A stretch of 64,000 nucleotides of DNA from Lacisediminihabitans sp040549465 (GTDB lineage Bacteria; Actinomycetota; Actinomycetes; Actinomycetales; Microbacteriaceae), in contig NZ_JBEPTL010000004.1 in the NCBI RefSeq assembly GCF_040549465.1, forward strand, positions 124,001-188,000. Reading direction: 5' to 3'. Below, piece by piece: positions 24,791 through 33,373 of this stretch. A program made the position numbers and the translations under genes. The notes beneath the pieces were generated by a model. It made no database searches, was not told the DNA's origin, and was given only the letters and a program-made list of their open reading frames with translations. Every line of letters begins with the position of its first letter. Position 1 is the stretch's first letter.

Positions 24791-25255
24791 CTAGGTCGAA
24801 GGTCCCGCGTATTTGCGCTCCGCCTGAAGGTGCCCGGTGAAACGTCGGCCGCGGATCTGTGTCGGATCGATGCGCACGTAGACATAGAGACTCGTGGGTA
24901 CCCATTCGGAGAATGACAGGAGATCTGCGCCTCTGAGCTCGGTTTCATCCTCCAGCACCCGCGCAGTTCCTTTGACGACAACGCTCCAGTCGCCGGATTC
25001 TGTTCGTGCGTCGGCTTCGAAGACGACCGAGTCGTTACTGATGAGGTCGTGCAGTTTGGTGCCCTCTGCTGTGCGGAAGACGATTGCCGCATCCTGGGCG
25101 CGATAGTCGACAGGGAAGATCTCTGGCCTGTTGTCGACGCTCAGACCGAGATGGCCGAACGTGGATGCCGAGAGCAATTCCCAGCTTTCGATGTCGGAAA
25201 GTTCGGTGACCGGTCCTTGCGGCGACAGCTCGTCTTCATTCTTCTCGTGCGCCAT
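24791..25255 (-). CDS. Pyridoxamine 5'-phosphate oxidase-fold protein
   Basis: A 154-residue protein with a split-barrel flavin-binding fold of the Pyridox_ox_2 type: ELLSASTFGHLGLSVDNRPEIFPVDY, then GTKLHDLISNDSVVFEADA, GDWSVVVKGTARVLEDE and the end IRGRRFTGH. Proteins of this group bind FMN or F420 and include many stress-induced actinobacterial members; the reaction is unknown and true pyridoxal phosphate synthesis is unlikely. The ATG at 25253-25255 has an AGAAGG ribosome site; an in-frame start 15 codons upstream is less likely. A DosR-like box lies 56 bases before it, and the box for the next gene, xfp, is within its own last codons. Confidence 0.85.
   Translation of the reverse strand: MAHEKNEDELSPQGPVTELSDIESWELLSASTFGHLGLSVDNRPEIFPVDYRAQDAAIVFRTAEGTKLHDLISNDSVVFEADARTESGDWSVVVKGTARVLEDETELRGADLLSFSEWVPTSLYVYVRIDPTQIRGRRFTGHLQAERKYAGPST
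24794..24808. promoter_or_regulatory. DosR-like box upstream of xfp
   Basis: AGGTCGAAGGTCCCG... read on the minus strand as GGGACCTTCGACCT. It is 57 bases before the xfp start codon and overlaps the last codons of the PPOX-fold gene. Confidence 0.6.
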
Positions 25256-25310
25256 GATGCCTTCTTTCTCCGTTGTTTCCAGCAGATCAGTTGCCGGCAT
25301 GCCACGGATA

Positions 25311-25325
25311 GAGCCGGAAGTCCCA
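25311..25325. promoter_or_regulatory. DosR-like box facing the PPOX-fold gene
   Basis: GAGCCGGAAGTCCCA; on the minus strand TGGGACTTCCGGCTC, 11 of 14 core positions like the consensus of the other boxes. It is 56 bases before the PPOX-fold start on the minus strand, the same spacing as for xfp and usp. Confidence 0.5.
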
Positions 25326-25335
25326 GGAATCCGAT

Positions 25336-25350
25336 GGGACCTTCGCCCCT
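25336..25350. promoter_or_regulatory. DosR-like box facing pntAA
   Basis: GGGACCTTCGCCCCT, a near-ideal match, 88 bases before the pntAA start and only 10 bases from the box serving the opposite gene. The pair of boxes fills the divergent intergenic region. Confidence 0.65.
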
Positions 25351-25437
25351 ACACGCGCTCCCTTGCGCAATCACACTCGCTCTAGGTGCCCGATGCACCG
25401 CGCGGCAAACAGCCGTGATGAAGTCCAGGGAGTGGTC

Positions 25438-26625
25438 ATGAGTGGTGTCACGGTGGGTGTGCTGACCGAAACCGCAGCGGATGAGCGGCGAGTCGCCCTT
25501 GATCCCAGCGCCGTTGTGCGGTTAGTTGCAGCAGGCCGCACAGTTCTCGTGCAGAGCGGCGCAGGAAAAGAAGCAAGCTTTGCCGACGCTGACTACGAGG
25601 CATCCGGCGCAACAATCTCGACCCGCCGTGCTGTGCTGACCACGAGCAATGTGATCGCTGTAGTGCGCGCTCTTGACGAAGCGCTTATCGACGACTTTCA
25701 TACCAACCAACTGGTGATCGGACTCCTGGAACCGCTGACCCATCTCGCATCGATGCAGAAGCTGGCCGATCGCGGTATCACGGCAGTGGCATTCGAGCTT
25801 CTCCCACGCACCCTCAGCCGCGCCCAGTCAATGGATGCACTGAGCTCACAGTCGAGCGCCGCCGGGTACCGCGCAGCGATCGTGGCCGCTGCGACCTTCG
25901 GACGTTATCTACCGATGATGATCACCGCCTCAGGAACGGCGACGCCGGCGAAGGTCATCGTGATCGGCGCAGGGGTCGCCGGACTTCAGGCCATCGCGAC
26001 GGCGAAGAGGCTCGGCGCCGTGGTCACGGGATACGACGTGCGCGAGTCCTCCCGAGGCGAAGTCGAATCCTTGGGCGCGACGTTTCTGACGCCGCTGGTC
26101 ACCACTGGCAGCGGCGCGGGAGGGTACGCGCGAGCAATGTCGGTGGAAGAACAGAGAGTCCAGCGTGCAGAACTGGCCGCGGCTCTCCGGTCCTTCGACA
26201 TCATCATCACAACGGCAAAGGTTCCGGGCAAGACCCCACCGATGCTCGTCTCGAAGGAAACGCTGGCAACGTTGCGATCCGGCTCCGTCTGCATCGACCT
26301 CGGCTCGAGTGACCGAGGCGGCAACATCGCCGGCTCGGTCGAGGGACATACGACCACAACGTCGAATGGTGTCACTATCGTCGGCGCGGGCGAACTCGCC
26401 TCCGATCTGCCGGCGTCCGCCTCGCAGATGTACGGCAGGAATGTGGTCGCGGCTATCGCCTCGCTGATACCGCAGGACCGGGTGACGATCGACCCGTCGG
26501 ACGACGTCCATCGCGGCATTGTGGTCTGTCATGACGGCGAACTGACGAACGCCGTAGTCCGATCCGCCGTCGGGCTGCGATCGCTCGAAGCATCCGTAGT
26601 CGGCCTGGAGGTCGCGGCGTCATGA
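25438..26625 (+). CDS. pntAA: NAD(P) transhydrogenase alpha subunit, soluble part
   Basis: A 395-residue protein, the NAD(H)-binding domain I of proton-translocating transhydrogenase in its split form. Seen are VGVLTETAADERRVALDP, the family signature QSSAAGYRAAIVAA, the Rossmann loop VIVIGAGVAGLQAIATAKRLGA with VTGYDVRESSRGEVESLGA, TTAKVPGKTPPMLVSKETL and VCIDLGSSDRGGNI. With PntAB and PntB it moves hydride between NADH and NADP+ coupled to protons. An AGGGAG site precedes the ATG at 25438; the frame is open 25 codons further up but lacks conservation. Its 3' end overlaps pntAB (ATGA). Confidence 0.95.
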   Translation: MSGVTVGVLTETAADERRVALDPSAVVRLVAAGRTVLVQSGAGKEASFADADYEASGATISTRRAVLTTSNVIAVVRALDEALIDDFHTNQLVIGLLEPLTHLASMQKLADRGITAVAFELLPRTLSRAQSMDALSSQSSAAGYRAAIVAAATFGRYLPMMITASGTATPAKVIVIGAGVAGLQAIATAKRLGAVVTGYDVRESSRGEVESLGATFLTPLVTTGSGAGGYARAMSVEEQRVQRAELAAALRSFDIIITTAKVPGKTPPMLVSKETLATLRSGSVCIDLGSSDRGGNIAGSVEGHTTTTSNGVTIVGAGELASDLPASASQMYGRNVVAAIASLIPQDRVTIDPSDDVHRGIVVCHDGELTNAVVRSAVGLRSLEASVVGLEVAAS

Positions 26626-26936
26626 TCGAAACACTTTTCGGCAACCTTGCGATCTTCGTACTGAGCCTTCTCGTCGGTTTCGAGGTGATCAGCAAGATCC
26701 CCACCACACTCCACACCCCGATGATGTCGGGTGCGAACGCCATCCACGGCGTTGTTATTGTCGGGGCAATTATCACGGCTTCCGCGGCTGACAGTCCGGC
26801 CGGCTATGCGTTGACGTTCGTCGCCGCGGCATTCGCGACGGCCAATGTGTTGGGCGGCTACGTCGTCACCGATCGGATGCTGAAGATGTTCACGAAACCG
26901 AGAACGATCACGGAATCAGTGGAGGACGCCTCATGA
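26622..26936 (+). CDS. pntAB: NAD(P) transhydrogenase alpha subunit, membrane part
   Basis: A 104-residue protein with three membrane helices (about 7-24, 38-58, 62-82) and the signature VGFEVISKIPTTLHTPMMSG-like text of PntAB, which supplies part of the proton channel (domain II). It overlaps pntAA and pntB by four bases each, so equal expression by translational coupling is expected. Length is typical of the three-subunit type found in actinobacteria and alphaproteobacteria. Confidence 0.95.
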   Translation: MIETLFGNLAIFVLSLLVGFEVISKIPTTLHTPMMSGANAIHGVVIVGAIITASAADSPAGYALTFVAAAFATANVLGGYVVTDRMLKMFTKPRTITESVEDAS

Positions 26937-28351
26937 CCGGCGTCGAGTTCAGTATCGGAAGTCTCTCGCTCGTCGCGGCCATAATGTTTGTGATCGGTCT
27001 GCACCTCATGCGCGCCCCGTCGACCGCACGACGCGGCAATGGGGTCTCCGCGATCGGGATGGGCGTTGCCGTCGTCTCGGCGGCCGTCTTCTCCCTCGTC
27101 GATGCTGACAATCCGTGGGGGTGGATCGCCCTCACGCTCGGCCTCATCGCCGGCGGTCTCTTCGGCGTCTTCCGTGCCCGCAGGGTCCCGATGACCGAGA
27201 TTCCACAACTCGTCAGTGTCTTCAACGCCGTTGGGGGTGGAGCCGCCGCCACGGTCGCGCTCGCGGACTACGTGCTCCACCTGCGTGCATCGACGTTGCC
27301 GCCGGTCACCTCCATTCCTCTGGTGCTGGACGTTCTAATCGGATCGGTGACGCTTTCGGGTTCTCTGATCGCGGCGGGCAAGCTCCAGGGCATCATCCCT
27401 GGAAAGCCCATCCGATTCCCAGGGGCACGAGCCATCAACGTGATTGTGGTGTTCACCGCTCTTGCTGCTGGGGCGCTGGTGACTCTCTCCACACACAACC
27501 TCGTGCTGATGCTGGTCGTCCTCATTGCGGCACTCGCGTTCGGTGTGCTGATGGTGCTTCCGATCGGTGGAGCCGACGCGCCGGTTATCGTTTCGCTCCT
27601 CAACGCTCTCACCGGACTTGCGGTCGCTATGGCGGGCTTCGCGATTGACAATCAGGCATTGATCATCGCCGGCGCCCTGGTCGGAGCGGCCGGGACGATC
27701 CTCACCCTTCAGATGGCGAAGGCCATGAACCGGCCGGTGGTGAGCATCATCCTTGGCGGCTTCGGCACCGGCGATTCGGTCTCGACATCCAGAGGCATCG
27801 CAGATGACCTCACGGACATCCGCCAGGTCAGTGTCGATGACGTCGCAATCCAACTCGCCTATGCCAGGCACGTGCTCATCGTTCCCGGATACGGTCTCGC
27901 GGCGGCGCAGGCCCAGCACGAGGTTGCGGAACTTGCGACACTGCTGACGGCGCACGGTGTCGATGTTAAATACGCCATCCACCCGGTTGCGGGTCGGATG
28001 CCGGGTCACATGAATGTGCTTCTCGCAGAAGCCAATGTGCCGTACACGCAGATGCTCCAGCTGGACGAAGCCAACGCGGCTTTCGACACCTGTGATATCG
28101 CGCTTGTCGTCGGAGCCAACGATGTATGCAACCCGGTTGCGCGCCGGCCCGGTAACGCCGTCTCGGGAATGCCGATTCTCGATGTCGATCGCGCCGCCTC
28201 AGTCGTGGTGCTGAAGAGATCGATGAGCACCGGATACGCAGGAATACCCAACCCCCTTTTCACGGATGCTAAGACCGGAATGTTCTTCGCCGATGCCAAG
28301 AAAGGACTCGCCGACATCATCGTCGCCACGAAAGAATACGTCGCCGCCTGA
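26933..28351 (+). CDS. pntB: NAD(P) transhydrogenase beta subunit
   Basis: A 472-residue protein. About nine membrane helices (residues 5-285) carry the channel, including MTEIPQLVSVFNAVGGGAAA and KLQGIIPGKPIRFPG. The C-terminal domain III (about 300-472) binds NADP(H): VIVPGYGLAAAQAQHEVAEL, IHPVAGRMPGHMNVLLAEA, VGANDVCNPVA and VVLKRSMSTGYAGIPNPLF are all intact. The complete set of three genes should give a working enzyme that can make NADPH from the proton gradient, or run in reverse to pump protons when NADPH is in excess. The doxX-type gene follows 66 bases later. Confidence 0.96.
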   Translation: MTGVEFSIGSLSLVAAIMFVIGLHLMRAPSTARRGNGVSAIGMGVAVVSAAVFSLVDADNPWGWIALTLGLIAGGLFGVFRARRVPMTEIPQLVSVFNAVGGGAAATVALADYVLHLRASTLPPVTSIPLVLDVLIGSVTLSGSLIAAGKLQGIIPGKPIRFPGARAINVIVVFTALAAGALVTLSTHNLVLMLVVLIAALAFGVLMVLPIGGADAPVIVSLLNALTGLAVAMAGFAIDNQALIIAGALVGAAGTILTLQMAKAMNRPVVSIILGGFGTGDSVSTSRGIADDLTDIRQVSVDDVAIQLAYARHVLIVPGYGLAAAQAQHEVAELATLLTAHGVDVKYAIHPVAGRMPGHMNVLLAEANVPYTQMLQLDEANAAFDTCDIALVVGANDVCNPVARRPGNAVSGMPILDVDRAASVVVLKRSMSTGYAGIPNPLFTDAKTGMFFADAKKGLADIIVATKEYVAA

Positions 28352-28417
28352 CACCTGGGCGACGCTCCACGCCAGATCCATCAGCATGCACATCAAGCCA
28401 CAAGAAAGCAGAACATC

Positions 28418-29008
28418 ATGACAACTGCAGCGCACACCACACCAATAATTCGTGAGAAGGTCCCCATCGGTGACAGCAGCCTCGCGAGAGAGACCGACAT
28501 CGTTCGCTCGCGAGCCGGACGCTGGACGCTTGCCGTGCTTCGACTGGCAACCGGATTCATCTTCCTCTGGGCGTTCTTCGACAAGACATTCGGCTGGGGA
28601 TACTCCACGCCGGCAGCCCGGGCGTGGATCAATGGCGGCACTCCCAGCCAAGGGTTCCTCAACAGTCCATCGGTTGTCGGACCGCTGAAGCCTTTCTTCG
28701 CCGCGATTGCGAGCCCGGCGTCTGACATCCTGTTTATGGCAGGCATGCTCGGCATCGGCATCGCCGTGATGCTGGGCGTGGGACTCCGCGTCAGTGCTGT
28801 AGCCGGTACGGTCATCATGGTGTTCATGTATCTGGCGGAGTGGTCATTCGGCGCCAACGCGGCATCGACTAACCCGATCGTCGACTACCACATCATCTAC
28901 GCGATCGCCCTGATCGTCGTTGCGGTCTTTTCGGCGGGGGACACCTTCGGCCTCGGCAGGATCTGGAAGAGCCTGCCGGTCGTGGAGAAGCATCGCTGGC
29001 TCGTCTAG
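28418..29008 (+). CDS. DoxX-family membrane protein
   Basis: A 196-residue protein with a soluble N-terminal 35 residues and four membrane segments (about 38-58, 80-100, 105-128, 150-170). WTLAVLRLATGFIFLWAFFDKTFGWG and the short helices that follow match the DoxX-like family, whose archaeal member is a subunit of thiosulfate:quinone oxidoreductase; in mycobacteria DoxX forms a membrane oxidoreductase complex with SodA and SseA. No partner gene is adjacent. It follows pntB by 66 bases without a box of its own, so it likely shares the pnt transcript; a 13-bp-stem hairpin closes the unit. Confidence 0.8.
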   Translation: MTTAAHTTPIIREKVPIGDSSLARETDIVRSRAGRWTLAVLRLATGFIFLWAFFDKTFGWGYSTPAARAWINGGTPSQGFLNSPSVVGPLKPFFAAIASPASDILFMAGMLGIGIAVMLGVGLRVSAVAGTVIMVFMYLAEWSFGANAASTNPIVDYHIIYAIALIVVAVFSAGDTFGLGRIWKSLPVVEKHRWLV

Positions 29009-29022
29009 TAGTGCATCACACG

Positions 29023-29061
29023 CCGTTGGTCGGCGCCCGCTGAACACACGCCGACCAACGG
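29023..29061. terminator. Hairpin ending the pnt-doxX unit
   Basis: CCGTTGGTCGGCG (29023-29035) and CGCCGACCAACGG (29049-29061) form a perfect 13-bp stem with a 13-base loop, 15 bases after the doxX-type stop. No U-tract follows. The rest of the gap to kup (to 29302) holds only a poor DosR-like match at 29237-29252. Confidence 0.65.
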
Positions 29062-29302
29062 TTCGCTGTGACCAGGCAGGAGAAACGCGTTCTGGTCGGC
29101 TCTCGGAGGCATCCCACCCATACTTGTCATCAGACACGCCTTAGCATGGTGAACGAGTCGAGTTTTGTAGTCGTGCATCTCTGGAAGGTGAAGTAGCCGT
29201 GCTCAGGTGCGATCAAGGAGTGAATTGCGTGGAAACGAGACCTGGCCGCCCTATGACGCGGACTCTTAGTCGAGTCGACCGCAGCAGCCGCATGGCCGCC
29301 CG

Positions 29303-31225
29303 GTGAACCGACCACCACTGGGGTCCGTCGCCAACCGGGGGAAGTCCCGCGCTGTAGGTCTGGCGGTCGCGGCGTTAGGCGTCGTGTTCGGTGATATCGG
29401 TACCAGTCCGCTTTACGCCCTGCAGACGGTCTTCAGCATTGATGGAGGCGCTGTACGCCCCACTCCGAGTGACATTTACGGGGTGATCTCGTTGATGTTT
29501 TGGAGCGCGACGATTGTGGTCTCGATCAAATACGTCACGATTCTGATGCGTGCGGACAACAACGGTGAGGGCGGGGTTATGGCCCTGGCTGCGCTCGCGC
29601 AGCGCCTTTATGCATCGAAAGCCGGACGGGCCAGCACCCTGCTGATTATCGGAATCGTTGGGGTTTCCCTGTTCTATGGTGACTCGCTGATCACGCCCGC
29701 GATCAGTGTCCTCTCGGCGGTCGAGGGACTGAAGGTTGCTGTCCCCAGCGTGAGTCATCTGGTCGTGCCGATCGCGGCGGTAATCCTGACCCTTCTGTTT
29801 GTGGTGCAACGTTATGGCACCGCACGGGTCGGGCGCCTTTTCGGTCCGGTGATGATGCTGTGGTTCGTTGTGATCGCCGCCGCGGGCGTTGCCATGATGG
29901 TTCGTGAACCCTCGGTGCTGCTGGGGCTGTCACCGACCTATGCGATTACCTTCATCGTCGCCCACCCGGCGCTCGCGTTCGTCGCGATGGGGGCGGTGGT
30001 GCTGGTGATCACGGGCGCAGAGGCTCTCTACGCCGACATGGGCCACTTCGGTCGCCCGCCGATTCGCCGGGCATGGTTCGCGGTGGTGTTCCCCGCATTG
30101 GCGCTGAACTACCTGGGACAGGCAGCGTTGATCCTGCACGATCCTGGGGCGCGCTCAAACCCGTTCTTCCTGTTGTTTCCGGACTGGGCGCGTCTTCCGG
30201 TTGTGGTTCTGGCCACCGCCGCCACGATTATCGCCAGCCAGGCAGTCATCTCCGGGGCGTTCTCGCTGACCCGTCAAGCGGTACAGCTCGGTTTGTTCCC
30301 ACCACTGACTGTGCGCCAGACATCGGAACGTCATGGCGGCCAGATCTACCTGCCCGCGGTGAATCTTCTGCTGTTCATCGGTGTGATGGCCGTGATGCTG
30401 GCGTTCCAATCATCCGCACAATTGGCGACAGCGTACGGAGTGTCTGTGACAGGCGCCCTCGTGGTCGACACCCTGCTGCTGCTGTTCGTAGCACGCCTCC
30501 TCTGGAACTGGGGATGGGTCAAGATCACTGTCGCCGCACTAGTGTTCGGCGGTCTCGAAATCACCTTCCTGAGTGCGAACCTGTCGAAAGTCATCCACGG
30601 CGGATGGGTGCCTCTCGTCATCGCCGCCGCGGTGATTACTGTCATGACCACCTGGCGACGTGGCCGAGAGCTGGTAGTTGCGGATCGAACCAAGAAGGAA
30701 GGCTCCTTGGCGGAGTTCATCGAAAGTGTGCGTGCTCAGCGTGTGCCTCGAGTCGCTGGGATCGCCATATTCCTCCATCCGAACAAAACCACAACACCGC
30801 TGGCCCTTCGAGCGAATGTGGAACACAACAACGTGCTCCACAAACGCGTCATCATCGTCTCGGCCATCATCGAGAACGTGCCGCACGTCCCTCCAGCGGA
30901 TTCCTTCGAGTGGGATGACCTCGGCTACGCCGACGACGGTATCGAGCACGTGACAATCCGATTCGGATTCTCTGACACGCCCAACATTCCGAAGGCTCTC
31001 CGTAAAGCGTGCGCCGCAAACGTCCTGACTCTCAATCCCAACCAAATGAAAAAGGCATCATTCTTCGTTTCGCGCGGTGCAATCCGTTCGACGCACGCTC
31101 CGGGCATGGCAAAGTGGCGCAAGACCCTCTTCGTCGCACTCGCCCAAAACGCGGCCAACCCCGCCGCACGATTCGGTCTGCCGGCACGGCGAACTGTGAC
31201 GATGGGCAGCGACGTCGATATCTAA
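29303..31225 (+). CDS. kup: Kup-family potassium uptake protein
   Basis: A 640-residue protein. About 12 membrane helices (residues 15-455) begin with the family signature ALGVVFGDIGTSPLYALQTVF and include GEGGVMALAAL, FYGDSLITPAISVLSAVEG, GAEALYADMGHFG and NYLGQAALIL. A soluble C-terminal domain of about 160 residues follows. Kup is a constitutive low-affinity K+/H+ symporter, active at low pH. The GTG start has no clear ribosome site. It is placed after the transhydrogenase unit but has its own upstream region of 240 bases; a c-di-AMP (ydaO) riboswitch was looked for there and not found. Confidence 0.95.
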   Translation: MNRPPLGSVANRGKSRAVGLAVAALGVVFGDIGTSPLYALQTVFSIDGGAVRPTPSDIYGVISLMFWSATIVVSIKYVTILMRADNNGEGGVMALAALAQRLYASKAGRASTLLIIGIVGVSLFYGDSLITPAISVLSAVEGLKVAVPSVSHLVVPIAAVILTLLFVVQRYGTARVGRLFGPVMMLWFVVIAAAGVAMMVREPSVLLGLSPTYAITFIVAHPALAFVAMGAVVLVITGAEALYADMGHFGRPPIRRAWFAVVFPALALNYLGQAALILHDPGARSNPFFLLFPDWARLPVVVLATAATIIASQAVISGAFSLTRQAVQLGLFPPLTVRQTSERHGGQIYLPAVNLLLFIGVMAVMLAFQSSAQLATAYGVSVTGALVVDTLLLLFVARLLWNWGWVKITVAALVFGGLEITFLSANLSKVIHGGWVPLVIAAAVITVMTTWRRGRELVVADRTKKEGSLAEFIESVRAQRVPRVAGIAIFLHPNKTTTPLALRANVEHNNVLHKRVIIVSAIIENVPHVPPADSFEWDDLGYADDGIEHVTIRFGFSDTPNIPKALRKACAANVLTLNPNQMKKASFFVSRGAIRSTHAPGMAKWRKTLFVALAQNAANPAARFGLPARRTVTMGSDVDI

Positions 31226-31282
31226 AGGACCGAGGCCAGCGATTCGATGCCGCGGCCTGACGCCCGGATTGAGAACTGACCG

Positions 31283-31978
31283 CTAGGCCGTCGACGAAAC
31301 GCGGGGGCGAGACAGCCGCGCTGCCGCAAGACGCAGCACGAGCACGGCGAGCGCGACGACTGTCAGCAGCGCCCAGATGCTGCCAGGGACGACCGTAGTC
31401 GAGAATAGGCCGATCTGCGCTGTCGACAGCGGCCAGAGCAGTGCCCCGAAGGCGAGGAGTGCGATGAAGATCTTCGGCGGACGGTTGAAGCCGCCCACCA
31501 CCCAGGCCAACCCGATGACGAGTGCCGGGATCAGCCGCGGGGTCGTCAGCGTCAGCGGACCGGAGTAGCAGAAGACGAACACCACGATCGTCGCGGCGAC
31601 GATGAGGGCAGCGGCGACCGTGAAAGCGACAAGCCATGGCAGACCGCTCTCGGTCGTGGATGCCGCAGCTCGAGCCGCGGCAGGAGCAGGTTTCGGCGGC
31701 TCAGGCCGCCACTCGCTGCGGAAGGTGGCGTAGGCAGCGCGTCCGGCCGGGCTGGGGCGCTGTCGACGTGCGCGCATGCGCTCATCGAATTGCGAGCGCA
31801 ACACCGGATCGAGGAGGGCGTTCTGCGCTTCGTTGAGACGAAGTGTCATTGCTGCGCCCGCAGCGCCGGCCACATCCGGGTGGTAAATCCGGATCAGTCG
31901 TCGATATGCGGTACGAATTTCATCCGCTGTGGCTTCGGGCGTCACACACAGCAATTCGTAATGGCTCGGGGGTTCCAT
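31283..31978 (-). CDS. J-domain protein with membrane tail
   Basis: A 231-residue protein. The J domain is at residues 4-70: SHYELLCVTPEATADEIRTAYRRLIR followed by the HPD tripeptide in YHPDVAGAAG and LNEAQNALLDPVLRSQFDE. A Pro/Ala-rich linker leads to three or four hydrophobic segments (about 112-215). It should recruit DnaK to the membrane; the client is unknown. No zinc-finger or C-terminal DnaJ domain is present, so it is a type III J protein. It is convergent with kup. Confidence 0.85.
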   Translation of the reverse strand: MEPPSHYELLCVTPEATADEIRTAYRRLIRIYHPDVAGAAGAAMTLRLNEAQNALLDPVLRSQFDERMRARRQRPSPAGRAAYATFRSEWRPEPPKPAPAAARAAASTTESGLPWLVAFTVAAALIVAATIVVFVFCYSGPLTLTTPRLIPALVIGLAWVVGGFNRPPKIFIALLAFGALLWPLSTAQIGLFSTTVVPGSIWALLTVVALAVLVLRLAAARLSRPRVSSTA

Positions 31979-32037
31979 TGCTGTTGATCATAGGGCATTT
32001 GAGTCCCCCAAAAGAGGGACACGGGAAAATTGTGCGA

Positions 32038-32379
32038 CTAGCGGGACTGCCGGCGCTTTCCGACCCGAGGAGCGCCCTTCACCGCCGGCGCACGGCCCTT
32101 ACCTTTCGAGGCCTTGGCTTTGCCGCCGGCCGGGCGCGCGGCGACGTTGGCCGCGGTCCTGGCCCTTTCCGCTTCCGCGGTGGCGAGAAGTGCCGCCCCC
32201 GCGCCGGTGAGCGTCGTGGTGTCGGCCGAGTAGTCGAAGAGCGGATAGCCGAGATCCGCTTCCAGCCTCTTCACCGACGACACCAGTGTGGCGCGCGAGA
32301 CGCCGACCGATTTTGCTGCGTGCGCGAAGTGCAACTGTTTCGCTGCGGCGACGAAATGCTGCATCTGGTCGTTGCTCAC
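32038..32379 (-). CDS. HTH-only LysR-like DNA-binding protein with basic tail
   Basis: A 113-residue protein. Residues 1-60 are the N-terminal winged helix of LysR-type regulators (QHFVAAAKQLHFAHAAKSVGVSRATLVSSVKRLEADLGYPLFD). The effector-binding domain of about 200 residues is absent; instead the protein ends in a 40-residue Lys/Arg/Gly/Ala-rich tail (KAKASKGKGRAP, GKRRQSR) resembling histone-like or AT-hook tails. The clean stop and the composition of the tail argue that this is a designed small protein rather than a truncation. Targets are unknown; nucleoid-associated or competitive binding roles are possible. The start is a GTG. Confidence 0.75.
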   Translation of the reverse strand: MSNDQMQHFVAAAKQLHFAHAAKSVGVSRATLVSSVKRLEADLGYPLFDYSADTTTLTGAGAALLATAEAERARTAANVAARPAGGKAKASKGKGRAPAVKGAPRVGKRRQSR

Positions 32380-32591
32380 GGCATCCGTTCGGTCGGTCCA
32401 CGCCAGTCGTGGATGACATTCAGGTTACGCGGTGACCGAGAGAGCTGTTGCGGCATCCGCTTCATTCACTGGGCGCCCAGGTCTGCGACCCTATGGGCCT
32501 GGCGGTGCGCTCGCCACTCCCGACACGGATCCGAGTCCCGCCGAGCCCCTTACCCCTTGGCATAGCGGGGCTGTCGTGGTTCTCTGGACTG

Positions 32592-33200
32592 GTGACCGAC
32601 TTGCCGATGTTCCCGCTCGGATCCGTCTTGTTCCCGCACATGCCTGTGCAATTGCGGGTGTTCGAGGAGCGCTACCTGGTAATGCTGTCGCGCATACTGC
32701 AGCAGGAGCCATCCGAATTCGGGATCGTGCTCATCGAGCGGGGCCAGGAAGTGGGCGGCGGCGAACACCGTTTCGAACTCGGCACCGTCGCGCAGATCAC
32801 CGAACTCGAGGGCGCTGAGGGTTTTGTCGGGCTGGTCGCTGAGGGCGGTCGCCGGATCGAGGTCGTCGAGTGGCTCGACGAGGATCCGCATCCGCAGGCG
32901 ACGGTGCGCGAGGTCGCGCCGCTGGAGTGGGACGACGCGCTGCTACCGCTTCGTGAGCGTGCTGAACAGACCGTGCGTCGCGCTCTCGCTATCGCCAGCG
33001 AATTCAGCGACCAACAGTGGGCCGCCGACACCGAACTCTCCGACGATGCCGTCGCCTCGGCCTGGCAGTTGGCTGCCATCGCCCCGCTCAGTGAACTGGA
33101 CCAGATAGCGCTGCTGCGATCAACGAGCATGGCCGCACTTCTCGGCGGCACGATCGATCGCACGCTGGCGGCGGCGGAATCGCTGACGAACGACTGGTAG
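32592..33200 (+). CDS. LON substrate-binding domain protein
   Basis: A 202-residue protein consisting of a LON N-terminal (PUA-like) domain: LPMFPLGSVLFPHMPVQLRVFEERYLVML, then SEFGIVLIERGQEVGGG and GTVAQITELEGAEGFVGLVAEGGRRIEV, followed by a helical part. The ATPase and protease domains of Lon are absent, as usual for this stand-alone family, which may bind substrates or work with cereblon-like partners; its role in bacteria is not known. The GTG at 32592 directly before the conserved fold was chosen; an in-frame start 48 codons upstream gives Pro/Leu-rich non-conserved sequence. Confidence 0.8.
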   Translation: MTDLPMFPLGSVLFPHMPVQLRVFEERYLVMLSRILQQEPSEFGIVLIERGQEVGGGEHRFELGTVAQITELEGAEGFVGLVAEGGRRIEVVEWLDEDPHPQATVREVAPLEWDDALLPLRERAEQTVRRALAIASEFSDQQWAADTELSDDAVASAWQLAAIAPLSELDQIALLRSTSMAALLGGTIDRTLAAAESLTNDW

Positions 33201-33373
33201 CGACTGTGCGGGTCTAGCTGAAGCAGGTAAAGGCACGCAGCGGGATGTGGTTGATTGACGGTGGCATGAGCGGTGCGTTGCCGCCTCCGGCCTGCACCAC
33301 GCCTATGACCGTCACGCGGTGGTGACAGACGCTTGGTAAGCTGGCAGCACAATCGAACATCGGGCCGCTCAAC

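Noticed and set aside
29237..29252. DosR-like match before kup
   Set aside because: The halves are misaligned by one base and the first half has a mismatch, so it is too weak to list as a site although the spacing (51 nt) fits.
29062..29302. Possible c-di-AMP (ydaO) riboswitch before kup
   Set aside because: The conserved ydaO core sequences are not visible. Only a small GACTC/GAGTC hairpin was found.
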